Assembly: GCA_964019695.1 (NCBI GenBank)
Contig: OZ026521.1
Span: 32,089,601 to 32,153,600 of the forward strand
Direction of reading: 5' to 3'
Source: Loripinus fragilis
Taxonomy: Eukaryota; Mollusca; Bivalvia; Lucinida; Lucinidae
Length of the DNA: 64,000 bases
The position numbers were made by a program, and so were the translations under genes. Position 1 is the first letter of the stretch, and every line of letters starts with the position of its first letter. The notes under the pieces were generated by a model. It made no database searches and had not been told where the DNA came from. It saw only the letters and a list, made by a program, of their open reading frames with translations. Below, in pieces: positions 43,446 through 54,895 of the stretch.

Positions 43446-44454
43446 AAACAATCTAATTATTTGATTAATTATTATAGTCTGCAACCTGGATGCCCTTACC
43501 GAATATTAAAGCTTTTTGAACAAAATTACGGCTTCCTACGGCATTATGTGCGTTACATAGATTAAATTACCCTTTGAAAAATGGGAATTGTGACTAACAC
43601 TAGTCAATGTATTATCCAACATATTTTAGATCTTGTTTTACTAACATACTCATTTGACTTATAGTAAAACACGATCTTAGATAATGTACTTAAACAATAA
43701 AGTTATGTCCGCTTGACGTTATGTCTGCCCAAGCTCCAAATGTATGAACGCATTTCATTCAAATTTTCACCGTACAAATTTTGATCATTTAGAAATGATT
43801 TGCATCTAAGAGTAATCCATTTGATAATCAGTGTAGCCGCTGACAAAGCATCCAACATGAGTACCCTTAAAATCAAAAGTCACAACATCAATAGATTGTG
43901 TGTCCGTCATAATCCCGAACCGTTTAAGCACATTTAAACATCACTGAACACACTCTGTAGTAAGATAAGCTGGCTAGTTGTATGCATTGCTTTTACGGCC
44001 ACAGCCATTAGCCTGTAACATACTCTGACGTCAAAAAAAAAAAAAAAAAAAAACGATCACGAGCGTGCGTGAAAACACTCAGAAAATTCATTATTGGTCC
44101 AACATTTTGATAATCAACAAAATCGAACAAATTTGACGTCATTCGTCATCACAAGCATTTTAACATTAAATAAGACAAATCAGCGTCAAAACAATTGATA
44201 ATTAAAATTCTCTGACGATTTTGAAGTAAGGGGTGGTGTATAAAACACAGATTTAGTGAACCTTTGATGCCCGACATCAGCCTTTGTTTTTGTTTTTCTC
44301 TATTGAGTAATTGTTGTCATAAACAAACACAACAAATTAAATCAAAAACGGTCGTAAAATGATGTTAGGTTAAGGAGATTTGAAAGTTCTAAAATTGTTA
44401 TTTGTTTAATTCAAAGGGAGGTTATTTTAGTTAATTTCGTAAATGAAAGATTTG
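43446..44454. other. Intergenic interval
   Basis: Contains a hairpin (AACATATTTTAGATCTTGTT-like arms, 43600-43700) and a run of about 20 A at 44035-44053. No gene recognised. Confidence 0.4.
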
Positions 44455-44457
44455 GAC

Positions 44458-44775
44458 CGGGCCGCGTAGCGCAGTCGGTAACGTGTCTGGCTACAGATGC
44501 GTGTCTGACTGCAATTCCAGGGGTCGCGAGTTCGATCCCGGCCCGGTCCCATACTTTCGTGGAGATTGATCATGAAATAATTCTACGGTCATTCTCCTCC
44601 CTTCCGCTGATTCATTCAAGAAGGGTTGTTGTCAGTTACAAGCGAAAGTATGTGCACGAATTACTGGTTATCCGCTTGTTCAAGCCTGCCCAGGAAAAAG
44701 TGTGGTTAGGTGAACTGACCGTCCCGCAATGACCATAGCTGTTGACTTGGGACGTAAAGCAACAAAACCAACCAA
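44458..44775 (+). mobile_element. tRNA-derived SINE, type I
   Basis: Head with A-box-like TAGCGCAGTCGGTAACG and B-box GAGTTCGATCCC. The acceptor-like ends GGACCGG and CCGGTCC pair, but the D and anticodon arms are not canonical, so it is not a working tRNA gene. The body CATACTTTCGTGGAGATTGA continues to the tail GGGACGTAAAGCAACAAAAC. The second copy, minus strand, is at 52135-52445. Confidence 0.75.
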
Positions 44776-45481
44776 TTTCGCTCGTTCAATAAGCAGACTT
44801 GGGATTGTTTGATGTTTTTTTCATCGTCGGACGTTTCTGGTTGCCATTTAACGCAAAATGTGTCACGTTTTGATGATTAACTTCCTAATAATAATGGAAA
44901 AAGCTGTGTGCACATTAGGTTTAATAACTCTTCAAGATCAGAAGATAAAATCAAAAAATTACCATTTTTTGTGTGTTGAACGTTTGATAAACATTTTGGT
45001 TTTATTTTTGTTGCAACATCTTAACTGGATCGAAGGATACAGTACCATGAAAATCGGACGTTTCTTTTTTGTTTGAGTATATGTTGTCTTAAATGAGCTA
45101 TTAAACAACCCTATCCCAGTTCGAAGGAGCATATTTTGTTATGTACCATTTTAGGTAAAACTCAGCATTTACAGCTTGTGGATATCCTCTTTTGCTCTTA
45201 TGATAAAGAATCGTAGATCTTCGAGTTTGTTGAAAGCTCTTTTTAATGAATATAACATGTGTTACATTACATAATAAATTAGCAAAGGCATTGTCTTGAC
45301 GAAAGAGATGTTTCAGAAAAAATGTATGTTTTGCACATGTCCCTATAAACCACTAGCCTTTGGTGCCATCATCTTAGCCATTATATTCATTGCTGAGTAT
45401 CAAATCCATGGGCTATTGTTACAAATGTTATAAGTAAACTTTTTTCACATATTTCCAAATACGAATAAGTATGTCACCGTT
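44776..45481. other. Interval without recognisable gene
   Basis: AT-rich; the 72-codon frame at 44858 has no recognisable domain. Confidence 0.4.
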
Positions 45482-46051
45482 GTCGAGCAACGAAGGCTCA
45501 GAGCACTCGTTGCTCACATACACAAAGTATGGATGTAGATGAAAGCTCATGACCAAAATTTTGACTTCTAGCCCTACTAGATACGCCTGTTTGGGCGTTT
45601 ATTACAGGATTTTGCGCATATGCGATAAGTTACAAAATCCGATTATACTTGTCCAAATACTGTTTTGTACATTTATCATGAGTTAACGAGGATTGCCGAC
45701 TTTGCAGATATTATTCAAGTGCTCTGTACATTTTCATCAGGCTAATTTTTCGCTTGATTAGTGCTAGTCGAGCAACGAAGGCTCAGAGCACTCGTTGCTC
45801 ACATACACAAAGTATGGATGTAGATGAAAGCTCATGACCAAAATTTTGACTTCTAGCCCTACTAGATACGCCTGTTTGGGCGTTTATTACAGGATTTTGC
45901 GCATATGCGATAAGTTACAAAATCCGATTATACTTGTCCAAATACTGTTTTGTACATTTATCATGAGTTAACGAGGATTGCCGACTTTGCAGATATTATT
46001 CAAGTGCTCTGTACATTTTCATCAGGCTAATTTTTCGCTTGATTAGTGCTA
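45482..46051. repeat. Exact 285-bp tandem duplication
   Basis: 45482-45766 and 45767-46051 appear identical base for base by eye; GTCGAGCAACGAAGGCTCAG starts each and TTGATTAGTGCTA ends each. GTCG follows the second copy. Very recent duplication or an assembly artefact. Confidence 0.9.
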
Positions 46052-46084
46052 GTCGCAATCCATTTATCAAGAATGCTCTATGGG

Positions 46085-46262
46085 TGTGTAGATTTAGAAA
46101 AGTGTTGGGCGTAAAAATGGTATTATTTTCTCATACATAAGCTGAAACATAGGTTTTGGGTGCTCAAAAGAAAAGAACAGTCTCAGCGAGACGGTTCTTT
46201 TGAGTACCCAGAACGTATGCTTTGGTTGAGAAATAAGAAAATCAGTTTATAATAACGCACTC
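46085..46262. mobile_element. AGATAA-family MITE, copy 7
   Basis: GGTGCTCAAAAGAAAAGAAC, GTCTCAGCGAGACGGTTCTT, TTTGGTTGAGAAATAAGAAA and right edge GCACTCTTATCT. Confidence 0.65.
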
Positions 46263-47729
46263 TTATCTATAGGCCAGGCAGGCCGCCCGTTATTATATGG
46301 ATTTAGCCAATCTAATCATTAATCCTTATTCAGATTACAAAAAAGTAAGATTTTTTGAGGAGAAAATGTAGTGGGCAATGCTCAGACAATTTATAAGCAA
46401 CCGCATGACCAAGTCGAATTAAATATTGAACCAATATACCAATTTATATTTATTGTAAGATTTCAGCATAAGGCTTACGCAACGTAGTATTTGGAATAAT
46501 TTCTAAATGCTCAACATAAATTACATATTCACGCCTACCAAACGCTCTGATGCTCAACAGCTGGATAGATATGAAAAACAATTGCCCTAGTAAGAAAAAT
46601 AAAAATCGGGGAAAGTCAGCCTACATATAAAGTCCTGTCAGGTTTACTTTTTTGCGTAATGCATGTGTATCCGACAGGAACGTGTTTCTTTGTTTTTCAT
46701 TTAACCAGCGGTCGAGCATTGGAGTGTTTGGTAGCCGTGATATTACACACATTCTCTCAGTTACTTTAAGCAGTCAGTCAAGTGGTTCAATTTCATCATT
46801 ATGTGGGTGAAGATAAGTGTGGATCCTGACTGACTAAAATTTAGACATCTGTAGATGAAGACTCAAATTCCAGCTTCAGCCTATATTGTCTTTTTTAGAA
46901 TTGTACAACCACAATTTCTCACAAACATGCCGTCATTGTTCAAGTACATAAATATGGCACTCTGGCAATTTTAGTTGACTGCCAAAAATAATTGCTACTT
47001 ACAACAAATTTGGTAGCAGCTGAACTGCCACTAGCATTTCAACTGCTTTTAAAGCTATGTTCCGTTCGTTTGTACTGTTACGAAGAATAACTACAACAAT
47101 AACATGTAGAAATGTTTAACATTTGTCACCGGAGAAATGTGTTCCTTAAGCTGTTTAAGTAGGAGCGTATTTGTAAATTTACACCAAAAATGGTGGCGGC
47201 TCAGCTGTGAACACTTTAAGTCTTAACTTTGATGTGTTTATTAGCATCCTACAATCATTGTTTAAGTTTAAAACTCATTTTACCCTGTTTAACCCGCTCT
47301 TACGCACTTTAGCACGCGATATCTCGTGATGTGCAAAGTCTGCACTGATATAGGTGGTATAAGATAGTTAGTCCATGTATGTCCACCTGTACGTAAGATG
47401 ATAATCCACTCGCTAAAGCTCGTGGATTATCTCCACGTACAGGCGGACAAGCCATGCGTCAAGCTCCAAATACACATTTACGCAAGGCGTACTGAAAATT
47501 TTACATATTCAAGGCAAATCGCATAATTAAGAAATAGCGTTTTCCATTACAAAAAGGACTGCTCTTAAAGGAAAGAATTCGCTCTCTCTGGGAGCCTATT
47601 CTTTCCTTAAAGAGAAGTCCTCATTTTGAAAAGGTACGCAACTGATTAGAATCACTACTCGTTTTTGTAGTCTCCCTTTGCTACTTCAGCGTTCTGGCTA
47701 CCCCCTTAATGGTATAACTATTACATAGA
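46263..47729. other. Intergenic, downstream of the GPCR
   Basis: Two hairpins stand out: 47370-47455 (CACCTGTACGT and ACGTACAGGCGG arms around AATCCACTCGC...GTGGATT) and 47560-47630 (CTTAAAGGAAAGAAT and ATTCTTTCCTTAAAG arms). No gene seen. Confidence 0.45.
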
Positions 47730-48818
47730 TTAGTTACAAAATACTGTTTCCGGCCGTCTTTCAGAAGATTCGTACAAAGAACTTATGACTAGTGTTCGGC
47801 AAAGAGATGGCCGACTGGTAGATCTATAAATGTCATATGTATTAGATGAGATCTTTTTAGTTTTACAACACTTTGAAATGAACAAACGTTTCACTTCATT
47901 TCTAAACTTGGAACCAAACATCATATAAAGCAGAAAATTCACACAGTTATTCAGGTACATAAGCAACGTGGCTACGGTCCACGACAAAGTTAGTTTTGCG
48001 TAACCTTCTTCCGTGAGAGTCTCTGGTGGCCACCAATATGGCTGTCCTATGCTAAATATAGAAACTGGTCCCACGCATATAATGAATACAGTGTTCAAAG
48101 AGACGGCCATCTTTGTTAGAAAAGATATGGTATTCCTACGCGCTATTACTGCACTATTTTGTCTGATGGAATCTTTGTTGAGTTTCTGATTGGTTCTCAG
48201 CTTGTGTACAATTGTTATATTGCCGAGTAACAGAAATATACAGGGAATCAAAAACACCACAATAAAATCAACCCAGGGCCAAATTTTGAATTCAAAGTCT
48301 TCAAAATCTTCCTTACAGATACAGCGGGTTCGGTTGATTCCCGGTCTGAATTCAAGGTGGTACCCGACTAAGAAATGACTGTTCAAACAGAGAATACACG
48401 TCACTGTGAACGAGAGACTTATCAAGGAGCGACCTCTAGTGCATACCGCTCGAACCTTATGAGGAAAGATAACGCTGCAGACACGTTCGCACGTGACAAG
48501 AACCAACATCCAAGACGACATCTGAAGGCTGGCGTAAACAGCGAACACATGCAGTTTACAGACGACATCTGCTATGTCCCGGATATCCGTTTCCCGCAGT
48601 CCTCCAATCCAGTGTGGCAATATTGAAATGCACAAAATAAACAGATCTACTCCAGCCAAGAACACTAAATATGGAGAAACTATAGTGCTTTTTCTTATCC
48701 GAACCAGAATTATAAGTGATAAGATATTTCCTGGAATACCGACAGCTAATAACACGGGCGGATAGGTCTCTTCAATCCTTCTTGCTAGCTCAAATTCGTC
48801 TGGTATGGAGTTGTTCAT
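47730..48818 (-). CDS. Class A (rhodopsin-like) GPCR, peptide-receptor type
   Basis: A 362-residue, seven-helix frame. A plasma-membrane receptor coupling an extracellular ligand, probably a neuropeptide, to G proteins. TM1 has GNILSL (Asn 31), TM2 LAGVD (Asp 58), TM3 starts after Cys 87 and ends CERV (Glu 111, Arg 112) in place of DRY. ECL2 has Cys 166 and Cys 168 with an NRT glycosylation site at 162 and NNS at 2-4. TM5 has Pro 192, TM6 CVGP (Pro 251, no CWxP tryptophan), TM7 NFLLY (294-298) in place of NPxxY. Helix 8 is followed by CC (317-318), possible palmitoylation sites, and a Ser-rich tail. The layout resembles the expanded FMRFamide/sex-peptide-like receptors of molluscs; the ligand is unknown. 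A splice acceptor immediately precedes the ATG. Confidence 0.85.
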   Translation of the reverse strand: MNNSIPDEFELARRIEETYPPVLLAVGIPGNILSLIILVRIRKSTIVSPYLVFLAGVDLFILCISILPHWIGGLRETDIRDIADVVCKLHVFAVYASLQMSSWMLVLVTCERVCSVIFPHKVRAVCTRGRSLISLSFTVTCILCLNSHFLVGYHLEFRPGINRTRCICKEDFEDFEFKIWPWVDFIVVFLIPCIFLLLGNITIVHKLRTNQKLNKDSIRQNSAVIARRNTISFLTKMAVSLNTVFIICVGPVSIFSIGQPYWWPPETLTEEGYAKLTLSWTVATLLMYLNNCVNFLLYMMFGSKFRNEVKRLFISKCCKTKKISSNTYDIYRSTSRPSLCRTLVISSLYESSERRPETVFCN

Positions 48819-48840
48819 TCTGAAAAATAAAGAAAAAATT
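48819..48840 (-). promoter_or_regulatory. Splice acceptor directly before the GPCR start codon
   Basis: Minus strand: a T-rich tract TTTTTTCTTTATTTTTCAG, then A and ATG. AG is at 48821-48820. A 5'-UTR exon therefore probably lies further right on the minus strand; I could not locate it. Confidence 0.6.
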
Positions 48841-48942
48841 TCAGACCTCCAGATAAAAGTGCGTAATTTAAAATTATTGTTTTAATTTTCATTCAAAACG
48901 TATAGTGTCGGTACTCAGAAGAACCGTCTCAACAAGAGATCA
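48841..48942. mobile_element. AGATAA-family MITE, truncated copy 8
   Basis: CCAGATAAAAGTGCGTAATT to AGAACCGTCTCAACAAGAG, cut at the central palindrome where a Naiad 3' fragment begins. Confidence 0.55.
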
Positions 48943-49375
48943 GGCCTAATTTGTTTGTTGGTTTTATGTACTGTTGAGTCCTTATCTTGCTTTATCTCCT
49001 TTTTATGTTTTGATTTATATGTTCTAGGAGATGGTGCATGAATAAGTTAGGGGTCTTTCGTGCAAACCAACCATCTATGTGTCTTGATCCACATCTGAAC
49101 TAAGGGTGAGGATGGCGCGCCGTGAAACCTCTCCAGTAAAATATTTTTACTAACTGTTCCAAGGCGTACTTTGTACTTCTTTTGTAGATCATTTGTGTTA
49201 TTTATGTCTTGTGTTTGTCATGCTTTCGCGCCTATCCATTGCTACCCTGTGGTCACCTGAAGGGAAAGGGCTGACCTCTTGCCTCCTGTTTGTGGTGTTT
49301 ACTGTTTTACTTGGTACTTTCCCATTTTGTATCCTAGGACAGGTGTGGTACTTGATTGTATCGATTCCTTTTCCT
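48943..49375 (+). mobile_element. Naiad 3' fragment
   Basis: ATCAGGCCTAATTTGTTTG, then TACTGTTGAGTCCTTATCTT and AGGTGTGGTACTTGATTGTA. It matches 15700-16120 and ends at GATTCC before a SINE tail. Confidence 0.7.
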
Positions 49376-49525
49376 TGCTTTCTTTCTTATTTTGATGCTT
49401 TACGTCCCATTCAGTCTTTCTTTCCTGGGTTGAACCGGTACTAGGCAGCGGATAAAGTGTCGTGCTCAAGGGCACAACACAGTGACTCCGCTGCCAGTGA
49501 GTCTCGAACTTGCAACCCAACTTCA
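49376..49525 (-). mobile_element. tRNA-related SINE fragment
   Basis: Minus strand: head remnant GGGTTGCAAGTTCGAGACTC, core TTGAGCACGACACTTTATCC and GTACCGGTTCAACCCAGGAA, tail GGGACGTAAAGCATCAAAAT. It shares core and tail with the SINE at 54098. Confidence 0.6.
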
Positions 49526-49814
49526 ATTTCCAGTCTTAAAAGAGAAAAAAGAAAATGCCGTCTACTGCAAACAACATTCCCACATTTAACATATTCAAAG
49601 CATTTGCATAAATGTTTGAAGAAAAATGCTCTACGTTGAAATTTCGACTCTACATGATCAACAATTCAACAGTGTGTAAGCAACCGGCCTCGTGTAGCTT
49701 GTCTGGTATTAGTAACGCTTATCCCACACAACGTAGCGATTTGGGCCAGATTTTGCCGACCGCGAGCTAACATAGGGACCACTCCATATTGTAGGCATTA
49801 TTATGTGAGAATAT

Positions 49815-49930
49815 AAGAATCTATCATGAGTGTGTGGGTAGGATAGAATAATACGTCCCGAGGATCGCCGTTTGATGATCCCGAGGGACGGATATTTCTA
49901 TCCTACCCTCATACGGATAATGGACTCTTT
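49815..49930. mobile_element. Palindromic MITE, second copy of the 5695 family
   Basis: GATAGAATAATACGTCCCGA opposite GGGACGGATATTTCTATCCT around a short loop. Confidence 0.5.
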
Positions 49931-51269
49931 TTCTTGCTCACCACTGTTTTATTTATTTATTTAAAAAAAGCTTCCAGAAGTCCCTGAATACGCTAAGATG
50001 CAATTTAACATGATGACGTTACTTGTATTGAGTTCCTGGGTAAGATAGCATGGGAAGGATAAGATTTTCTATCCCAGGGTAAAATATCAGATATTATGCT
50101 TATTCGGTGTGCAAGAAAAAAATATCTCAAACGGGTTTACAAACTTGGACAGCGGAAACTCTGATCTGGCGTGTAAGAAAATCTAGATCCTTCTTGACAA
50201 CAACGGAATTCGTTTTGTACACAATCTTAAGGTCTCTACCAACGCCTTTGCATTTTTCCCCGAAAAGTAGATTTTCTTCACTATCTGTAATTTGCAGTTT
50301 GATTTTATCAACAATGATATAAAACAATAAATAAATAGATTTCACCGTTTAGTATTTGAGCTGTAACTGTTCAAAGACATGCATAATGCGCCCTCTTTCT
50401 CAAAAAATGTTCAGGGTCGAAATAAAAGATAAACAGGTCTATGATATTGTAGCTGGTGATTATGGAATATTGTGAATTATTGCACCAGAACAGCTTAAGT
50501 TTACTTGATATACTGGAATGGTCAATTTATGTGAATTTAGCCATTAAATATTCACTGCCCAACTGTTACATTCAAAAGAATAGTCAAAATTATGGTAATT
50601 TATACTGCCGATCACTACATATTCAAATATTTTAGGAAATAAAAACAATAGATTTTGTTTATTCTGGATATCATAAACATTAGTACGTAAGCTGAATCTA
50701 TGTTAAATCTGAGCAATTTTCACTTTACAGAAAGAGATATATTTCTTGATTAGTATCCTCACCCTGTAATGCACAATTTCAATTTTGTAACTTTTAAACT
50801 GCATAACAAGGAATAAATTTACTTGAGACAGACCAAAAGTGTTTGTAATAAGTTTTTGATGCTATCTGAATATGTAGAAATTATTTTTGAGAAGATCTAC
50901 TAATAAAAGAAAGTTTTCTGTGACAAAAAAATATATATTGTTACCCCACCCACTTTCTTCAAAGATCATTAATTCTTGCGCGATGGAAGAGTTGAAATGT
51001 TTCACTCATTTTTGTTGTTGATATATAAAGACAATTGAAAAAGTCATCGAAATATATCAAAATTGTAAGGTAATTCAATATCCGTTCAATATTTTGGGGT
51101 TATTGGTGCATTCATAAGGCATATTTTATTGATTTTTCACCTCAAAATGCAAAATCAAGGACAGTAACTCATGTTTGATGCAAAATTTTAGACCAGTTAC
51201 GTTAACAGACGTAAAGATGTATCAAACCAAATATCTTCACTGGATGAAAAGTGCGATTTATATAGCTAT
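49931..51269. other. AT-rich intergenic interval
   Basis: No repeat or domain recognised. Confidence 0.35.
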
Positions 51270-52090
51270 GTAAACCCAGGGTAAATATGCGTAAATACCT
51301 AAATTTATTCATGTTTACCATTTAGTTATGTATGTTTGCCTTTCCTTTGGCTTTCATTTACATACCGTAAATACTACTATTTACCCTTATAAAAATAGAT
51401 GTGTTCATGCCGTATTGGCCGTATTTACCCCTTTATTAACCTATCTGTAAATTTGTGCTCAAATTATGAAATTATCTATACTAAATTCAGGTATTCAAAT
51501 AAAATTCACATTTCAGTATTTCCATGAGTATACTCATTTTAACATTGTGCCAATATTTAGAATATGTATGCATGATTGGCACACTTTATGTTTATTCATC
51601 TTGATAAATAGTTGTAAATACAGTGTTTACAGATATACAAATAGCCATGGTAAATATCAAAATGCACACCTTATTTGCCGAGATACATGCATCATTGAGA
51701 AATTACATATTTGCTGGCGTGCGTAAATTGTGGTCAAACATTATATTTTTTCATTTTAAACGATGCGTTTAAATATGGTGTAAATATGAAATGATAGTTG
51801 TGTATACATAGCCTTTGAAATAATTGACAAATCGTAGAATTTATGCATTCGGTGATATATTGGTAAATATGTAAAACATATATGCATTTAAAAGGGTATG
51901 TAAAAGATGCATAAATTCTGGTATGCTCATATATTTGCACGTTAGGGTATATACCATTTGACAGTATGCTTTCAGGTCATTAAATATTGATAAATTCTAT
52001 ATATACATACTGCTGCATGTGCTGTTAAATATGGTCAAATATTAATATGCATATGTGTTTGTGTATATGCAGTGAGGTGCATAAAGCTTT
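51270..52090. other. AT-rich tract dense in GTAAATA and TATTTAC motifs
   Basis: GTAAATA or its complement occurs many times at irregular spacing (for example GGGTAAATATGCGTAAATAC at 51280), along with TGCATAAA and ATGCAT. Not a clean tandem array. It could be a worn-out minisatellite or a binding-site cluster. No gene. Confidence 0.4.
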
Positions 52091-52134
52091 TATGTGCGCA
52101 TGTTTACATAGGTTTCAGTAGAGTGTGGGCATTA

Positions 52135-52445
52135 TTGGTTGTGGTCAATATATAGGGCATTGGTTCTATTCTTTCGTTGATTTTGGTTTGTCGCCAAACG
52201 TCCCGTTCAACAGCTGTGATCATGTCGAGACTGTCAGTTGACCTAACCACAGCCAGATTCGACTTGAGTTACACATACTTTCGCTTATAGCTTACAGCAG
52301 CCCTTCTGAAATCGCTGGCAGGGGAAGAAAGGCCATAGAAAATATTCGATGATAAATCTTCACGAAAGTATGGGTCAGGCCGGGTCGGAATCGAAATCAC
52401 GACCCCTTGATTAGCAACCAGACTCGCTACTGATAGCTTCTGGGG
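52135..52445 (-). mobile_element. tRNA-derived SINE, type I, second copy
   Basis: Minus strand: GTAGCGAGTCTGGTTGCTAA with GATTTCGATTCCGACCCGGC, then CATACTTTCGTGAAGATTTA and the tail GGGACGTTTGGCGACAAACC. Roughly 75-80 percent like 44458-44775 by eye; the first bases of the head are lost. Confidence 0.7.
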
Positions 52446-52659
52446 TTGTCTTGAAGGTACGAATTGTAGTAACTATCTGACGTCGTATAATTTTATTGTC
52501 AAATTCCGATAGTTAATGATTTGCATGATTAAAATGCTCGTCACGAGATCCTTCTTACACGCTTTACGTCAATTTTCAAACACGAATTTAAGCTTCGGTG
52601 TAACTGTTCGCCGACTGGTTAATTATGAATGTTTTTTTTGCATTGCTTCTGCGGAGTTT

Positions 52660-52825
52660 TTTTTTCCCAAAATCATCTAATTCGAAAAATTCTTCCAGAA
52701 ATACCATTTGTGTCAAACAGTTTGGATCCAGATCAGGCCCCACCAAATGTTGGGACTGAACTTGGTCCAAGCTGTTTGCAAAGGTTATCAGCAGACAACA
52801 CTAGTAGGCAAAATTTAATAATTTT
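52660..52825. mobile_element. GATCAGG hairpin MITE
   Basis: CAAACAGTTTGGATCCAGAT opposes TTGGTCCAAGCTGTTTGCAA around an 18-bp loop; right edge TTATCAGCAGACAACA. Confidence 0.5.
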
Positions 52826-53249
52826 ATTGTCAAAGTAGGTTCCATTCCACCAAACACTTCAAAACGCATTGAATTATCGTTTATCTCCGATTACAATTTA
52901 CATTTTCATATGTCTAAACATGATATCCTTTCTCAATCTATGAATTGCAAAGTTATAACGTTTAATATTTCGAAATATATATTTACTCGAAGTAGCTCGT
53001 TCGAGAATATTTCTATAAATGACCAACCTCTGTGAAGACAATGGAGCAGAAGTCGTCTATAGATAATTTAATTATCTCATTAGATAGCTGCAACCAGACG
53101 AAAGGCGGGATGAAAGGTCCGAAAATATGTGCCGCCACATGGGCAATTTGCATAATCGTAAATCAGTTTGTCGTTTTTACAGTCTTGTAAAAAGCCCACA
53201 AAGGCCACTGCTGGTGTAAACTATGGGAAATCGTATCAATCTATAATTT

Positions 53250-53765
53250 GTATATGCAAGCAGCGACGCCTCCGGCGAATCTTCAGCATTTGCGCAGGCT
53301 CACATGAGCCTTTGCTGCTTACATGTAGCGATGTGCAAAGTACCCGCACTCATGGCGTGAGATTTTGATCATCACATATCCGTAAAATCCCACTAAAGCC
53401 GAATGTAGTCGCGCTACAGGCTTACTTCACTTATGCCGAATGGAACTTCCCTCTCTTTTCAATTGGGCCAGTCAATTTCCGTTTGAATGGTTGTTGAGTG
53501 GTAGTTTTCATCTTTATTTAAATGTTGATAGAACATTCTGTAAGCAAACAGTGGAGACCCTGATCAGACGCCGAATTGTGCCGCGTCTAGTCTGGATATC
53601 CACTGTTTGCATATGTCCCACAAAAAGGACGCTAGGCTTAAATTGGTTAATGTTTGAGTGTTCATCTGCATCCGTATTTTGTGAGGTTCTCGCGCGCCTG
53701 CGCATGTGTGCAGATTCGCCTGAGCCTTGGCTGTACCATTGTGATATGTATTCATGATCGAATGC
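53250..53765. repeat. Cluster of GCGCAG and GATCAGA hairpin repeats
   Basis: GCAAGCAGCGACGCCTCCGG with GCCTTTGCTGCTTACATG (53255-53330); CAGTGGAGACCCTGATCAGA with CTGGATATCCACTG (53550-53615); GCGCGCCTGCGCATGTGTGC (53690-53710). The long minus-strand frame over this region is made of these repeats. Confidence 0.45.
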
Positions 53766-54097
53766 GAGCATCTGATATGATGGCATCATCATGATGATTA
53801 TCAAGGGCTGGCTCTCGATACCTGACAAATAAGCCTTGAAACATACCAAATGGGTGTAACTGGAGAATCGTCCGAATCCTGACCGTAAAAAAACAAAACA
53901 ACACACACTAATCCCACCTAGGGGGTTCAAACTCGTACTTTGCGGTCCTGGGATAGGGTGTGCATCCCGCCTAACGGTCCTCATGCGCTGACATGGGCAT
54001 TGTTCGCTCCGATGTCCCCAGCCTTGAGACTTAGTCCTTAGGGTTAAACACAGACGTGCATCGCGCCTCATGGTCTTCTTGAGCAAACGAGGACACT

Positions 54098-54298
54098 GGG
54101 AGCGCAGTGGCTCAGTGGTAGAGTGCTTGACTCGAGACCGAAGGGCCGCGGGTTCGAGCCTCACCGGCGTCACTGTGTCGTGGTCCTTGAGCAAGACACA
54201 TTAATCCTAGCTTAGTACTGGTTCAACCTAGGAAGATCCGTCCCTGTTTAACTAAAAGATTGTTGATGGGACGTAAAAAATCAAACAAACAAACAAAC
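54098..54298 (+). mobile_element. Full-length tRNA-derived SINE with 12-bp TSD
   Basis: Head GGGAGCGCAGTGGCTCAGTG with B-box GGGTTCGAGCCTC, core TTGAGCAAGACACATTAATC and CTTAGTACTGGTTCAACCTA, tail GATGGGACGTAAAAAATC then (CAAA)n. Flanked by AACGAGGACACT (54086-54097 and 54299-54310). The youngest-looking SINE of the window. Confidence 0.9.
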
Positions 54299-54594
54299 AA
54301 CGAGGACACTAACAAAGCCTTTAATATACCAAACAGGCAAATCTGGAGAATCGACCGACTCTTTTGACCTTTATACAAAATCTACTTACTCCGGCGATAG
54401 ACGAAATAAGACCAAATGACAGAGTTATCCCCTCAACAGCCGATCCCTCTCCCCAAATCGAGCTATATAACTGAAAATAAAACGTGCAACAACAACATTG
54501 GGGTTTCTTTCGAAATATTTAAGTAAAGACCAAAACGAACTTCAGCTACCACTCCTCAATAAATAGTTTTGGGTTGGCCCAGACCCTACAAATC

Positions 54595-54895
54595 AAAATT
54601 GAAACACAAAACAAACACCCAGGAATATGATCAGACTGACAAAAGTCGGGACTGCGCCTGATCCACGGGGTTTGAATACAAACTACGGTAAAAAAAACCA
54701 CAAACAATTTAGACCCTAATCAGACCCGACATAAAGTTGCGCCTGATACGGTTCCAGACTGTTTGGAGCTGCCACCCGTTGAATAGGTGGCAACAACTTT
54801 AGCTGACACCACAAAACATTCCCATAAATAGTTTGGACACAGCCTAGACCCGACAGACGTCGGGCTTGATCGAGGCCCAAAATGTTTACACACAA
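54595..54895. repeat. Three successive GATCAG-type half-palindromes
   Basis: GATCAGACTGACAAAAGTCG with GCGCCTGATCCACG, then AATCAGACCCGACATAAAGT with GCGCCTGATACGG, then TAGACCCGACAGACGTCGGG with CTTGATCGAGGCCC. Each is a small hairpin. Confidence 0.4.

Noticed and set aside
44458..44550. A functional tRNA gene
   Set aside because: A and B boxes are present but the D and anticodon arms do not fold properly, and the sequence continues into a SINE body that has a second copy.
53514..54194. A 226-codon minus-strand frame
   Set aside because: It crosses a SINE and several hairpin repeats; no protein family fits.
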